From assembly GCF_014287775.1 (NCBI RefSeq), contig NZ_JACOOZ010000009.1:1-64000 (forward strand): 64,000 bases of DNA, in the 5' to 3' direction. A program made the position numbers and the translations under genes. Origin of the DNA: Eubacterium_G segne (GTDB taxonomy: Bacteria > Bacillota > Clostridia > Lachnospirales > Lachnospiraceae). Shown here in pieces: positions 18,692 through 27,207 of this stretch (position 1 is its first letter; every line of letters begins with the position of its first letter). Under the pieces are notes generated by a model that was not told where the DNA came from, did no database searches, and saw only the letters and a list, made by a program, of their open reading frames with translations.

Positions 18692-20176
18692 ATGCCAGTT
18701 TTTGATTTTAAGAATACACCGGATGATAAGAAGAAAAGCGAATGTACTTATACTACATTTCGTTCAAGCGAAAGCGAAGCATCAGCTAATCATCCTATAA
18801 TGATATTAGATAACAGTGACAGAAAGTGGAAACATCATTCCAGTGGTGTTTTTACCAATCCAAACACAAAAACAGCTTTTGAATTTAATGAAGAAGATGG
18901 TACGGTAAGCGCTAATATCCTGAAAATTGATTCAAGATTTGTGAGCCTTCTTAAATGGTTAGGGGAAAATCACATTAGTGTTAGACTGTCAGGAGAAAAT
19001 CAGAAAGATGGCTATGCTGTTTATAAAATAAGGGAAACAGCTTTTGGTGGTGGCACAAAACTTTCAGCTGAAGATGGCTTTCTTCAGTTTATGATTGAAA
19101 GATTATTAGCAAGTAATCCACCAAAAGAGGAAATAGAAGATGAGGATATGGAAGAAGATGGAGACAGCATGAAGCTGACCAGCCTCCAAAGTATTACGGA
19201 TTTTATGAATTGTGCCGGACGTACATTGCCGGACAATATACGTTTATGGGCAAGGAGAAACTTAGCCGTGGCACGTTCTAATGAAGTGTCCCAGGAGGAA
19301 AGACATCATGCCCAAAGAGCCCTTTCCATTATGATGAATATTCAGTGGAAAAACAATTATTTCGAGGCAATTGACCCGGATGAAGCACGTAGAATTTTGG
19401 ACGAAGAGCTTTATGGAATGGAAAAAGTTAAGCAGAGAATTATAGAAACAATTATTCAGATTAACCGTACTCATACACTTCCGGCATATGGACTTCTTTT
19501 AGTTGGGCCGGCAGGAACCGGTAAATCCCAGATTGCTTACGCAGTGGCACGTATTTTGAAGTTGCCGTGGACTACCCTTGATATGAGTTCCATCAATGAC
19601 CCTGAACAGCTTACAGGTTCATCCCGTATTTATTCCAATGCAAAGCCGGGAATTATTATGGAAGCCTTCTCTATGGCAGGAGAGTCAAATCTGGTATTTA
19701 TAATTAACGAGTTGGACAAGGCAACGTCAGGAAAAGGTAATGGTAATCCGGCAGATGTACTGCTTACTCTTTTGGATAATCTTGGATTTACGGACAATTA
19801 TATGGAATGTATGATACCGACCGTTGGTGTTTATCCTATAGCAACTGCCAACGATAAGTCACAAATAAGCGCTCCGCTTATGTCAAGATTTGCAGTAATA
19901 GACATACCGGACTACACGCCGGATGAAAAGAGAATTATTTTCTCTCAATTTGCATTGCCTAAGATACTAAAGAAAATTGGTCTTAAGGAAAATGAGTGCA
20001 TTATGACACCGGAAGCGGTGGATGCAGTTATTGAGATTTATAAAAATACAAGTGGTATCAGGGATTTGGAGCAGGCAGCAGAACATATTACGGCAAATGC
20101 GCTTTACCGGATAGAGGTAAATCATGTTAAGTCAGTAACATTTGATGCTGACATGGTTAGAGAATTGTTAGCATAA
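18692..20176 (+). CDS. Lon-like AAA+ ATPase without a protease domain
   Basis: A 494-residue protein. The N-terminal ~185 residues are not recognised. The C-terminal half is a Lon-type AAA+ module: lead-in ILDEELYGMEKVKQRIIE (as in Lon), Walker A GPAGTGKS (about 268-275), Walker B LVFIINELDK (Asn-Glu instead of the usual Asp-Glu), sensor-1 ATAND, and the arginine-finger segment APLMSRF. The Ser-Lys peptidase domain that follows in Lon is missing. Only 11 bases separate it from the HD hydrolase gene, so they are an operon and may form a complex. An extended -10 (TGATAAAAT, 18634-18642) lies upstream. The role is unknown; remodelling or regulation of the partner hydrolase is inference. Confidence 0.8.
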   Translation: MPVFDFKNTPDDKKKSECTYTTFRSSESEASANHPIMILDNSDRKWKHHSSGVFTNPNTKTAFEFNEEDGTVSANILKIDSRFVSLLKWLGENHISVRLSGENQKDGYAVYKIRETAFGGGTKLSAEDGFLQFMIERLLASNPPKEEIEDEDMEEDGDSMKLTSLQSITDFMNCAGRTLPDNIRLWARRNLAVARSNEVSQEERHHAQRALSIMMNIQWKNNYFEAIDPDEARRILDEELYGMEKVKQRIIETIIQINRTHTLPAYGLLLVGPAGTGKSQIAYAVARILKLPWTTLDMSSINDPEQLTGSSRIYSNAKPGIIMEAFSMAGESNLVFIINELDKATSGKGNGNPADVLLTLLDNLGFTDNYMECMIPTVGVYPIATANDKSQISAPLMSRFAVIDIPDYTPDEKRIIFSQFALPKILKKIGLKENECIMTPEAVDAVIEIYKNTSGIRDLEQAAEHITANALYRIEVNHVKSVTFDADMVRELLA

Positions 20177-20187
20177 GGAGGTAATCT

Positions 20188-21393
20188 ATGCCCCACTACA
20201 ATGATTTATCTAAAGAATTACAGGAAAGAATCCTTGATGACCGTAAAAATCACCGGGATAATCCGTATGCATTTTCAAATGAAGATGTTCTTAGAAGGAA
20301 TATGAGCCATGATAAAAACAAGCTTCTGCGCCCGGCTTTTGTAAGGGATTGTGAGAAAATAATGCATCTTCCCATGTACAATCGCTATGCAGATAAAACA
20401 CAGGTTTTTTCATTATATAAAAATGACGATATATCCAGGCGTTCAAGTCATGTACAGCTGGTGTCAAGGATAGCCAGAAATATAGGTAGTTTGTTGGGAC
20501 TTAATACAGACCTTATTGAGTCAATTTCTTTAGGACACGATATTGGGCACACACCATTTGGACATGCCGGAGAGAGAAAGCTTAACGAACTTTATTTTGG
20601 AAGTACGGGAAGATATTTCAATCACAATGTACATAGTGTGCGGGTTTTGGATAAAATTTTTCCTCAAAATCTTAGTATGCAAACCCTTGATGGAATTTTA
20701 TGTCACAATGGGGAAATGGAACTGGAAAAATATATGCCACGGAAATATGCAGATTTTAAGATTTTTGATGAAAAGGTTGAAGAGTGCTATAAGGATATGG
20801 ATGCTAACAGGCGACTGGTTCCGGCTACTTTGGAAGCCTGTGTAATGCGTATTTCAGATATTATTGCTTATTTAGGGAAGGATCGTCAGGATGCCCAAAA
20901 ATTGGGATTGTTTGAAAAGGAACCGGATTTCTTTGGTGGGAAGATAGGTAATACAAATGCAGAAATAATTAACAATATGATTGTAAATATTGTGGAAAAC
21001 AGTTATGGCAAAAACTATCTGAAAATGGACAAAGATTACTTTGAAGCATTTTCCCAGGGAAAAAAGGAAAATTATGAAATGATTTATGGAAACGTCAAAG
21101 TTGGTAAGGTCTATGAAGAAGAAATTAATCCTATGATGGAGGAAATATATTTAAGGCTTCTTAAGGATGCAAAATCTCATAATAAGGAATCTGTTTTGTA
21201 CAAACACCATATAGCATATGTAAAAAAAATGACAGGATATTATTCTGATGCAGATTATGAGGAAAATACTCCGGATGATATTGTAGTTGACTACATTGCC
21301 AGCATGACAGATGATTATTTTGTGGATTTATACAAGTATTTATTCCCTAAGGGAAAACATGAAGTAAAATATATAGGATATTTTAATGAATAA
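20188..21393 (+). CDS. dGTPase-like HD-domain deoxynucleotide triphosphohydrolase
   Basis: A 401-residue HD-superfamily enzyme. RRSSHVQLVSRIARNIG supplies the first metal-binding His, SLGHDIGHTPFGHAGE the His-Asp pair, and the later RISDIIAYLGKD the last Asp. These are the hallmarks of dGTP triphosphohydrolases, which split dNTPs into nucleoside and triphosphate. GGAGG precedes the start, and the gene is paired with the AAA+ ATPase upstream. dGTPase-like enzymes are known in dNTP homeostasis and in anti-phage nucleotide depletion; which applies here cannot be told. A bidirectional terminator follows. Confidence 0.88.
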   Translation: MPHYNDLSKELQERILDDRKNHRDNPYAFSNEDVLRRNMSHDKNKLLRPAFVRDCEKIMHLPMYNRYADKTQVFSLYKNDDISRRSSHVQLVSRIARNIGSLLGLNTDLIESISLGHDIGHTPFGHAGERKLNELYFGSTGRYFNHNVHSVRVLDKIFPQNLSMQTLDGILCHNGEMELEKYMPRKYADFKIFDEKVEECYKDMDANRRLVPATLEACVMRISDIIAYLGKDRQDAQKLGLFEKEPDFFGGKIGNTNAEIINNMIVNIVENSYGKNYLKMDKDYFEAFSQGKKENYEMIYGNVKVGKVYEEEINPMMEEIYLRLLKDAKSHNKESVLYKHHIAYVKKMTGYYSDADYEENTPDDIVVDYIASMTDDYFVDLYKYLFPKGKHEVKYIGYFNE

Positions 21394-21395
21394 AA

Positions 21396-21434
21396 AAGCT
21401 TTGCAGGTTTGTATAAAATCTGCAAAGCTTCTTC
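21396..21434. terminator. Bidirectional terminator
   Basis: A perfect 11-bp stem, AAGCTTTGCAG (21396-21406) with CTGCAAAGCTT (21420-21430), lies between the convergent HD hydrolase and DUF6273 genes. A-rich sequence before it and T-rich sequence after it suit both directions. Confidence 0.85.
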
Positions 21435-21452
21435 TATGTGGTTTAAAAATAA

Positions 21453-22544
21453 TTATTCTGCTGAAACCCAAAGTGCCGGACGGGCATATAGGTTTATGGC
21501 AGATACAGGATAGCCGTATGTCATAATGTGTCCGTAAGCTGAAAATTGAGCTGTTGACTGGGTCTGACCCGGTTCAATAAGCCAACATGTTCTGTCGTTA
21601 TTATTTAAAGTTTTCTGATATTTCAATTCCTGCTGACTGTTTAAAATAAATACTTTGTCAGTGGTAGACTCACCACCTACAGTTTTATAATCTGCATTAT
21701 CAGAAATTGTAATTTCAGTATCTGCAATATATTTTTGGGCTTCCGTGCTAAATGATTCATTTAAAAATTCACCATTTAAATATTTGCGAAGAGTACAATC
21801 ATGCCATGTGGTAGCTTTTGCTTCCTCGTTGTAAGGAAGTCCCAGTACAGGAACCAATTTTACAAGAAGATAATCAGAACCGTTCTTATCCACAAGCAAC
21901 CAGTGATACTCACCAAAAAATACAGTTGAACCAATTTTTGAAGTTTTAATAATTTGTAATTCAACTTCTGCCAGCTTTGAGGCACTATCCTGATAATCTC
22001 CCAGTAGCTGGTAGGTTTTAAGGGCTGTTTTGTAGTCCTTATTCTTTACACATTCACCTGCATATTCATATCTGCTTCTGGTGCAAAGTTCTTTACTGTC
22101 ACTGTAGTTTTCATCTTCTAAGCCTTTAAACATTTTGTAAGCTTTTTCGTAATTTCCTACTTTTTCATAATATGAAGCACGGGCATATCTTCCCGGCTGG
22201 GTTTTAAAGTATATTGCTCCACCAATAGCACCAAGGACCAAAACGCCACACACAATTAAAATAATAAGTCCTACATGGTGATTTTTTTTATCCTTTTTCT
22301 CAGTAGGAACTGTAGGAAGAACTTCCTTTTCGTCTTTGGCAAGTTCATCGTGTTCAGCTGCCTTTTTTAAACAAGCCTCGTACTTAGTAGGAGAGTCTTT
22401 GTAATCTCCCAATGATTTATATATTTCGGCAATTTCCCTGTACATATCGGCTTTATCTTTGTTTCTTAAAAAGTTATGAATGGCTTTTTGCAGTTTGTCT
22501 GCACGAATATATTTTCCTTCCAAAATTTCATTTGATTCCGCCAT
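21453..22544 (-). CDS. Membrane-anchored TPR-like protein with DUF6273 domain
   Basis: A 363-residue protein. It has a cytoplasmic N-terminal region with a short tetratricopeptide-like segment (KADMYREIAEIYKSLGDYKD), one membrane helix (about residues 93-115, VGLIILIVCGVLVLG), external TPR-like repeats (YEKAYKMFKGLED, YKTALKTYQLLGDYQD), and a C-terminal DUF6273 domain. The domain is recognised by the run from FGEYHWLLVD through WHDCTLRKYLNGEFLNESF, DKVFILN and ARPALWV. DUF6273 is frequent in Clostridia, with unproven function. AGGAGG precedes the ATG. It is convergent with the HD gene and divergent from the DUF4230 gene. Confidence 0.8.
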   Translation of the reverse strand: MAESNEILEGKYIRADKLQKAIHNFLRNKDKADMYREIAEIYKSLGDYKDSPTKYEACLKKAAEHDELAKDEKEVLPTVPTEKKDKKNHHVGLIILIVCGVLVLGAIGGAIYFKTQPGRYARASYYEKVGNYEKAYKMFKGLEDENYSDSKELCTRSRYEYAGECVKNKDYKTALKTYQLLGDYQDSASKLAEVELQIIKTSKIGSTVFFGEYHWLLVDKNGSDYLLVKLVPVLGLPYNEEAKATTWHDCTLRKYLNGEFLNESFSTEAQKYIADTEITISDNADYKTVGGESTTDKVFILNSQQELKYQKTLNNNDRTCWLIEPGQTQSTAQFSAYGHIMTYGYPVSAINLYARPALWVSAE

Positions 22545-22776
22545 AATCTTATCCTCCTATATAATATGTAGTGCCCCCTCTCTTCGGTTAGTGGCAATTC
22601 ATTGGAAACATCCTGAAAAATAAACTTCGCTCATTTTGTTTCCTTTTTCCTATTTAACATACCTATTATACAACGTAATGTAAAGTTCACAAGGGAAAAC
22701 TGATAACTAGTATACCACAAATAAATATTTCTACCACCAAAACAGTAAAAAATATGGATTATGCTTAAGGAAATGA

Positions 22777-22804
22777 TTGATATTAGATTTGAATAATGTA
22801 TAAT
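22777..22804 (+). promoter_or_regulatory. Promoter for the DUF4230 gene
   Basis: TTGATA (22777-22782), a 16-base spacer and TATAAT (22799-22804), about 47 bases before ATG 22851. The surrounding intergenic stretch 22545-22850 also must hold the minus-strand promoter; I see nothing else defined in it. Confidence 0.65.
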
Positions 22805-22850
22805 GTTGGTGGGTAAAAACCGGATTCATAAGATAAGAGAGGGAAAAAAC

Positions 22851-23453
22851 ATGAAGAAAATTTTTAAAGGAACTGTAAGGAAAATAATCACAGTATTATT
22901 AATTTTGGCATGTTTAGCAGGTGTGACATATTTTGGAATAGGAAAATATACAACATACATGAACAAAACCATCAAGCTGGGATTTGAAAATATTGGGGAA
23001 TTGGCTACTCAGTCGGCATATTGCACCGGAGTAGGTTCAACAGATGATTGGAGAAAAATGTTTGGCTCCATAAAGATTCCATTTACTGAAAGTAAATATG
23101 TTTTTAGCTGTGATGTGGTTATAAAGGCAGGTTACGATTTTGCTGATATAGACTATGATGTTGAACGTAAAGAAAAAGTAGTTACCGTTCACATGCCGGA
23201 GGCAAAAATACTAAGTTCAGAATTAAAACTGGATTCTTTTAAGGTATATCATCAGCAGGAAAGCATTTTCAATAACATAAAGGTTGAAGAAAATGTTGAG
23301 GAGCTTAAAAAACTGAAAAAGCAGACAGAGGAAGACGCCAAGGCAAATGGTTTGCTGGAGAATGCAAGAACAAATGCGGAAACATTAATTAAGAGCTTTT
23401 TATCACAAAGCTATAATCAGGATGAATATAAATATGTATTTAAGGATAAGTAG
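22851..23453 (+). CDS. DUF4230 membrane-anchored protein
   Basis: A 200-residue protein with a basic start, one membrane helix (about residues 10-30) and an extracytoplasmic domain. The domain pattern is typical of DUF4230: a Gly-Glu-Leu-Ala-Thr start, a FSCDVVIKAGYDFADIDYDV strand pair, VTVHMPEAKILSSEL, then FKVYHQQESIFNNI. DUF4230 has no established biochemical role. ATG 22851 is chosen over the upstream in-frame TTG because AGAGAGGG lies before it. A 27-residue membrane peptide gene follows 12 bases downstream and shares its terminator. Confidence 0.82.
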   Translation: MKKIFKGTVRKIITVLLILACLAGVTYFGIGKYTTYMNKTIKLGFENIGELATQSAYCTGVGSTDDWRKMFGSIKIPFTESKYVFSCDVVIKAGYDFADIDYDVERKEKVVTVHMPEAKILSSELKLDSFKVYHQQESIFNNIKVEENVEELKKLKKQTEEDAKANGLLENARTNAETLIKSFLSQSYNQDEYKYVFKDK

Positions 23454-23465
23454 GAGGTGTAACAA

Positions 23466-23549
23466 ATGAAGAAAAAATTATTAAAAGGAATAGGTATTGT
23501 AGTAGGAATTATAGTGCTGTTTTATTTGGGACTGATGGCAACAAGATAA
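23466..23549 (+). CDS. 27-residue single-helix membrane peptide
   Basis: AGGAGGTG directly precedes ATG 23466. The product is MKKK-LLKG followed by a continuous hydrophobic helix and ends ...LMATR. It lies between the DUF4230 gene and a strong terminator, so it is cotranscribed. Small helices of this type often assist a membrane partner; a link to the DUF4230 protein is inference. Confidence 0.7.
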   Translation: MKKKLLKGIGIVVGIIVLFYLGLMATR

Positions 23550-23563
23550 TAGTAAAAAAGTAT

Positions 23564-23607
23564 AAAACCGGTAAGAGGAAAGTTAAAATCCACTTACCGG
23601 TTTTTTT
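23564..23607 (+). terminator. Rho-independent terminator
   Basis: AAAACCGGTAAG (23564-23575) pairs with CTTACCGGTTTT (23593-23604), followed by T residues. Confidence 0.9.
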
Positions 23608-23819
23608 ATGGGAAAATATTTTGCCACTTTATCTAATAACAATTAAAAAATATATTCGCGAAATTTACAAAGGCTGTGATGAAGCAACCTAATGGACTTC
23701 AGAAAGGAGAAGGCAAAAAAAAGAAATATGCCTGGTAAATTTCAATGGAATTTTCAGAGAAAACAGCAAGTATCAAATTCCCTCACGATTCTGTAAAATC
23801 AAATTCAGAGGTGATGAAA

Positions 23820-24077
23820 TTGAGTAGCAACGTGGATAATTATTGTGAAATCTATAAGGAGTTAGCGGAGCTAATTGGGGAAACTAACACCAAAAGGATA
23901 TGGAGTTATTATCGGGGATTGTCTGTTCAGTTTCCACAACGTTTGTATTCTAAAGAATTTACGCGAAAATTTATAGCGGAAAATTTAGATACAATGAAAC
24001 CTAAGGAAATGGCGAAACACCTAAATTTAACTGAACGACGGGTACGCCAAATAGCAAAGGATGTAAAGGAGATGTAA
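23820..24077 (+). CDS. Mor-like small DNA-binding protein
   Basis: The C-terminal ~85 residues match the Mor transcription-activator family: a helical YKELAELIGETNTKRIWSYYRG, the FPQRLYSKEF beta segment, and a helix-turn-helix MKPKEMAKHLNLTERRVRQIAKD. Mor-type proteins are phage-Mu relatives, but chromosomal stand-alone copies are common in Clostridia. The start is uncertain. TTG 23820 has GAGGTG six bases upstream and is preferred; ATG 23814 abuts the same site, and the frame opens from ATG 23745 without a ribosome binding site. The stop is four bases before the next gene, so the two are coupled. Confidence 0.7.
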   Translation: MSSNVDNYCEIYKELAELIGETNTKRIWSYYRGLSVQFPQRLYSKEFTRKFIAENLDTMKPKEMAKHLNLTERRVRQIAKDVKEM

Positions 24078-24081
24078 AATT

Positions 24082-24645
24082 ATGGAAGAAAACAATGAAA
24101 AGAAATCAAACAAAGTGGTTGAGGCGATTAAGAGACACAAGATACTGACTATTATAGGTATAATAGTGGTTTTGGCATTGGTGTTTAATATTAAAGGCAA
24201 AGTGGATAATAACAATCAGAAAAAATATGAAGTAGCTATGAAAGAACAAACCAATGGGGGTGTTGAGGAACAGAAAACCATAGCAGAGACAGAAAGCGAA
24301 GACGTAGATAGTGAAGAAAATACAACTGAAATCCCTAAATTAGAAACAACTAAAGCAAATAAGAAAGAAAAAAAATCTGATTCAAAAGTTTCAGCGGATT
24401 TTAAGGAAATGATGGATGGCTATGAAGAGTTCTTTAATGAATACGTTGATTTTATGAAAAATTATAAAAGTTCCGATAACATTTTAGGAATGGTTGCGGA
24501 TTATGGAAAATATATGAACAGTTACTTAAGCATGATGAAAAAGTTTGAGGCAATAGACAAAGATGAACTATCCACTGCGGATGCTGCATATTATGTGGAG
24601 GTTTCGGGACGAATACTTAAGAAGTTGGCAGAAATCGCACAATAA
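24082..24645 (+). CDS. Membrane-anchored DUF6591-like protein
   Basis: A 187-residue protein with a charged cytoplasmic N-terminus and one membrane helix (about residues 21-36, ILTIIGIIVVLALVF). A Glu/Ser/Lys-rich linker leads to a C-terminal helical domain with FKEMMDGYEEFFNEYVDFM and YYVEVSGRILKKLAEI, a pattern I associate with DUF6591 in Clostridia. AAGGAGATG from the end of the Mor-like gene serves as its ribosome binding site, implying coupling with that gene. Function unknown. Confidence 0.72.
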   Translation: MEENNEKKSNKVVEAIKRHKILTIIGIIVVLALVFNIKGKVDNNNQKKYEVAMKEQTNGGVEEQKTIAETESEDVDSEENTTEIPKLETTKANKKEKKSDSKVSADFKEMMDGYEEFFNEYVDFMKNYKSSDNILGMVADYGKYMNSYLSMMKKFEAIDKDELSTADAAYYVEVSGRILKKLAEIAQ

Positions 24646-24660
24646 TAACATAACTACTTA

Positions 24661-24850
24661 ACATCATAACAATTGTTATCACCCAGGAAACAGGAAACAG
24701 CACAAAAAGACTTTCCAGAGATGGGGAAAGTCTGAATATGGTAAAAATCCAAACAATACGAAGGAAACATGTGCCAATTATTGTGAATATGGCAGGAAGG
24801 GTAGAGTGCCTCCTGCCTCTTGGTGCACCAGCCGGTGGCAGTGGTAAAAT
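24661..24850 (+). other. Structured non-coding stretch upstream of the phosphatase gene
   Basis: The 395-base gap 24646-25040 has no supported gene. Its first half is unusually GC-rich and foldable. AGACTTTCC (24709-24717) pairs with GGAAAGTCT (24724-24732). GGCAGGA (24791-24797) pairs with TCCTGCC (24811-24817). The palindrome GGTGCACC (24822-24829) and the CACC/GGTG pair (24826-24837) follow. This could be a leader or small RNA. I could not match it to a known riboswitch class, and no T-run terminator follows directly. The second half of the gap is plain AT-rich sequence. Confidence 0.45.
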
Positions 24851-25040
24851 TTTTGGAATATTTAAAATACAGGGAATAATTTTTACTTAAATTTAATATT
24901 ACTCCTCCTTACAATTTAACATAGGGCAGATAAAATAAAACCCGATAAGGCTTATCAGACAAGTATTAAATTGAGAATTAAATACACAAAATGAAATGTG
25001 CATTTAGTAAAAGCCGTTATGGCAGAAGGAGAAAATTAAT

Positions 25041-27176
25041 ATGAGAAAAAAGAATATTGCCCAGATCGCAGCAATAGCTATGGCAGTAACAATGGCGGCT
25101 ACATCAGCACCGGCTAATGTATTCGCATATGGAGAAACAAGTGGAAACAGCACATTATTCGCTGATACACAGAACATATCAGACTACAGCAATTGGAAAG
25201 ATACGGTATGGAATATAAAAGATTCAGAGGGAAACCTTACAAGAGAAGGGGAAGCCTATGATTCATCAAAAATTATTCTTACACCGGGAAAAGACGCTAA
25301 GGATTTAGGATTTGCATGGTACTCCAAAGAAAAAGGTGAGCCGGCAGTTAAGGTTGGAAAGAAATCGGATTTAAGTGATGCAAAGGAATTTAAGGGAACA
25401 GCAACGGAAATTAACCGTTCAAACCAGAAAAATACATACAAGGCATCAAATAAAATTACAATAGAAGATTATTTTGAAGAAGACACTACTTATTATTACA
25501 GCTACACAGACGATGTTAAAAATCCAAACTGGAGTGAAGCAAAGGCATATACAACAAAGAAAACATCATCATTTCAGACAATTCTTGTAGGTGACCCACA
25601 GGTTGGAGCTTCAGGTTCAAAGGGACAGGGAACAGATGATGATTTAAACATTGCCGTTGACACTTACAACTGGAATAAGACATTGGAGCAGTCAAAGGTA
25701 ACAGCACCAAATGCAAGCTTTATATTATCAGCAGGTGACCAGATTGATTATTCAGGAACAGACAGCTCAGATGGGAAGAATGTAAGAGAAAGCGAATATG
25801 CAGGATTTACATATCCTTCAATCTTGAGAAATCTTCCTTTGGCAACAACTATAGGCAACCACGAAAGCAAAGGAACAGATTACAAATTCCATTACAATAA
25901 CCCTAATTCAGATGACAATTTAGGAAGCACGAATTCAGGCTCAGATTATTACTTTAGTTACGGCAATGTGTTGTTTATCAGTTTAAACAGTAACAACAGA
26001 AATACAGTAGAGCATAAGGAATTACTTAAAAAAGCAGTGGCAAGTCACAAGGATGCAAAGTGGAAAGTTGTTATGTTCCATCATGACATTTATGGTTCAG
26101 GTCAGCCACATTCTGATACAGACGGTGCTAACTTAAGAGTTTTGTTTGCACCTTTAATGGATGAGTTTGGAATTGATGTGTGCTTAACAGGTCACGACCA
26201 TTCCTACGCAAGATCTTACTTAATGGCAGATGGTACAGCAATAAATTATGGAGATTCCGTTGCAGTTAATCCGGAAGGAACACTTTACATTGCAGCAGGT
26301 TCAGCCAGCGGAAGTAAGTTCTACAAATTAGCAACCACAAAACAGTATTATATAGCAGAGCGTTCTAATACACAGCTCCCAACATTTTCAACTATTGATT
26401 TTACAGATAATTCCCTTGTAATAAAGACATATGATTACAACGGAAATAAATATGCAGATGATTATACATTGTACAAAACAAATGATAATATCTCCATGAA
26501 AGAGTTAATAACCGAAGCAGAAAATGTTAAGAATGATGGTTATACAACACAGTCATGGGATACACTTCAAAAGGCAATTGAAAGTGCAAAAAATCTTATG
26601 CAGTACACAGGGGAAGACAAGGGTGCCTTAGACCTTGTAAAGGCTTACGACAAGAACAACGACAATGATAATCCTGATGATATGCTTAACTACTATGGAT
26701 ATGCTCAGGGGGATTATCAGAAAGATAAAACAACAACTTTGAAGACAGGATTTTCCACATTGTTAGATAAGACAATGGATACAAAGCTTGTTATTGGTCA
26801 GAAAATATTTGAATACAACTACAATAACCTTTTAAAGGCAAAATCAGGCTTACAGAAGAAAGCTGAAACAAATAATGATGACAAAAAGGATGATAACAAA
26901 GTTAACAAGCCGGTACAGAAGTTGTCATTAAAGGCAGGCAGGAAGACAGTTAAAACAGGTAAGACAATTACTTTAAAGAAAGGAAAAACATTACAGTTAA
27001 AACTTACGGTAAACGGTGTTACAGGAAAGAACGTTAAATACACAACTTCAAACAAAAAGGTTGTAAGCATTTCTGCAACAGGAAAAATTAAGGCATTAAA
27101 GAAGAGCAAAAAAGCAGTAAAGATTACCGTAAAGTTTGGAAACAAAAAAGTTTCATTTAAAGTAAAGGCTAAATAG
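25041..27176 (+). CDS. Secreted purple-acid-phosphatase-like metallophosphoesterase with Big_2-like domain
   Basis: A 711-residue exported enzyme with a signal peptide (about 1-29) and an N-terminal Fn3-like purple acid phosphatase domain. The dinuclear-metal phosphoesterase core follows: GDPQVG, LSAGDQIDYSG, TIGNHES, VVMFHHDIYG and LTGHDHSYAR (about residues 183-395). A helical FIVAR-like region (about 490-605) precedes a C-terminal Big_2-like Ig domain (about 630-711). It should hydrolyse phosphomonoesters outside the cell or at the cell wall, possibly for phosphate supply. Start ATG 25041 follows AGAAGGAG. There is no LPXTG signal. A YibE/F gene follows within 31 bases. Confidence 0.9.
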   Translation: MRKKNIAQIAAIAMAVTMAATSAPANVFAYGETSGNSTLFADTQNISDYSNWKDTVWNIKDSEGNLTREGEAYDSSKIILTPGKDAKDLGFAWYSKEKGEPAVKVGKKSDLSDAKEFKGTATEINRSNQKNTYKASNKITIEDYFEEDTTYYYSYTDDVKNPNWSEAKAYTTKKTSSFQTILVGDPQVGASGSKGQGTDDDLNIAVDTYNWNKTLEQSKVTAPNASFILSAGDQIDYSGTDSSDGKNVRESEYAGFTYPSILRNLPLATTIGNHESKGTDYKFHYNNPNSDDNLGSTNSGSDYYFSYGNVLFISLNSNNRNTVEHKELLKKAVASHKDAKWKVVMFHHDIYGSGQPHSDTDGANLRVLFAPLMDEFGIDVCLTGHDHSYARSYLMADGTAINYGDSVAVNPEGTLYIAAGSASGSKFYKLATTKQYYIAERSNTQLPTFSTIDFTDNSLVIKTYDYNGNKYADDYTLYKTNDNISMKELITEAENVKNDGYTTQSWDTLQKAIESAKNLMQYTGEDKGALDLVKAYDKNNDNDNPDDMLNYYGYAQGDYQKDKTTTLKTGFSTLLDKTMDTKLVIGQKIFEYNYNNLLKAKSGLQKKAETNNDDKKDDNKVNKPVQKLSLKAGRKTVKTGKTITLKKGKTLQLKLTVNGVTGKNVKYTTSNKKVVSISATGKIKALKKSKKAVKITVKFGNKKVSFKVKAK

Positions 27177-27207
27177 ATAATCTGTTAAAAAATTGAGGAT
27201 TAATTTA

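Noticed and set aside
23730..23798. A 22-codon frame (MPGKFQWNFQRKQQ...) before the Mor-like gene, considered as a leader peptide.
   Set aside because: The nearest AGGAG is more than 15 bases away and there is no attenuator-like structure after it.
24661..24850. Possible cobalamin riboswitch, suggested by a GGTAAAAATCC-like stretch and a later GGTGGCAGTGG.
   Set aside because: The conserved GGTGAAAATCC box is altered, the GCCACTG B12 box and the closing AGACCTGCC-type segment are not found, and the downstream gene is a phosphatase with no cobalamin link.
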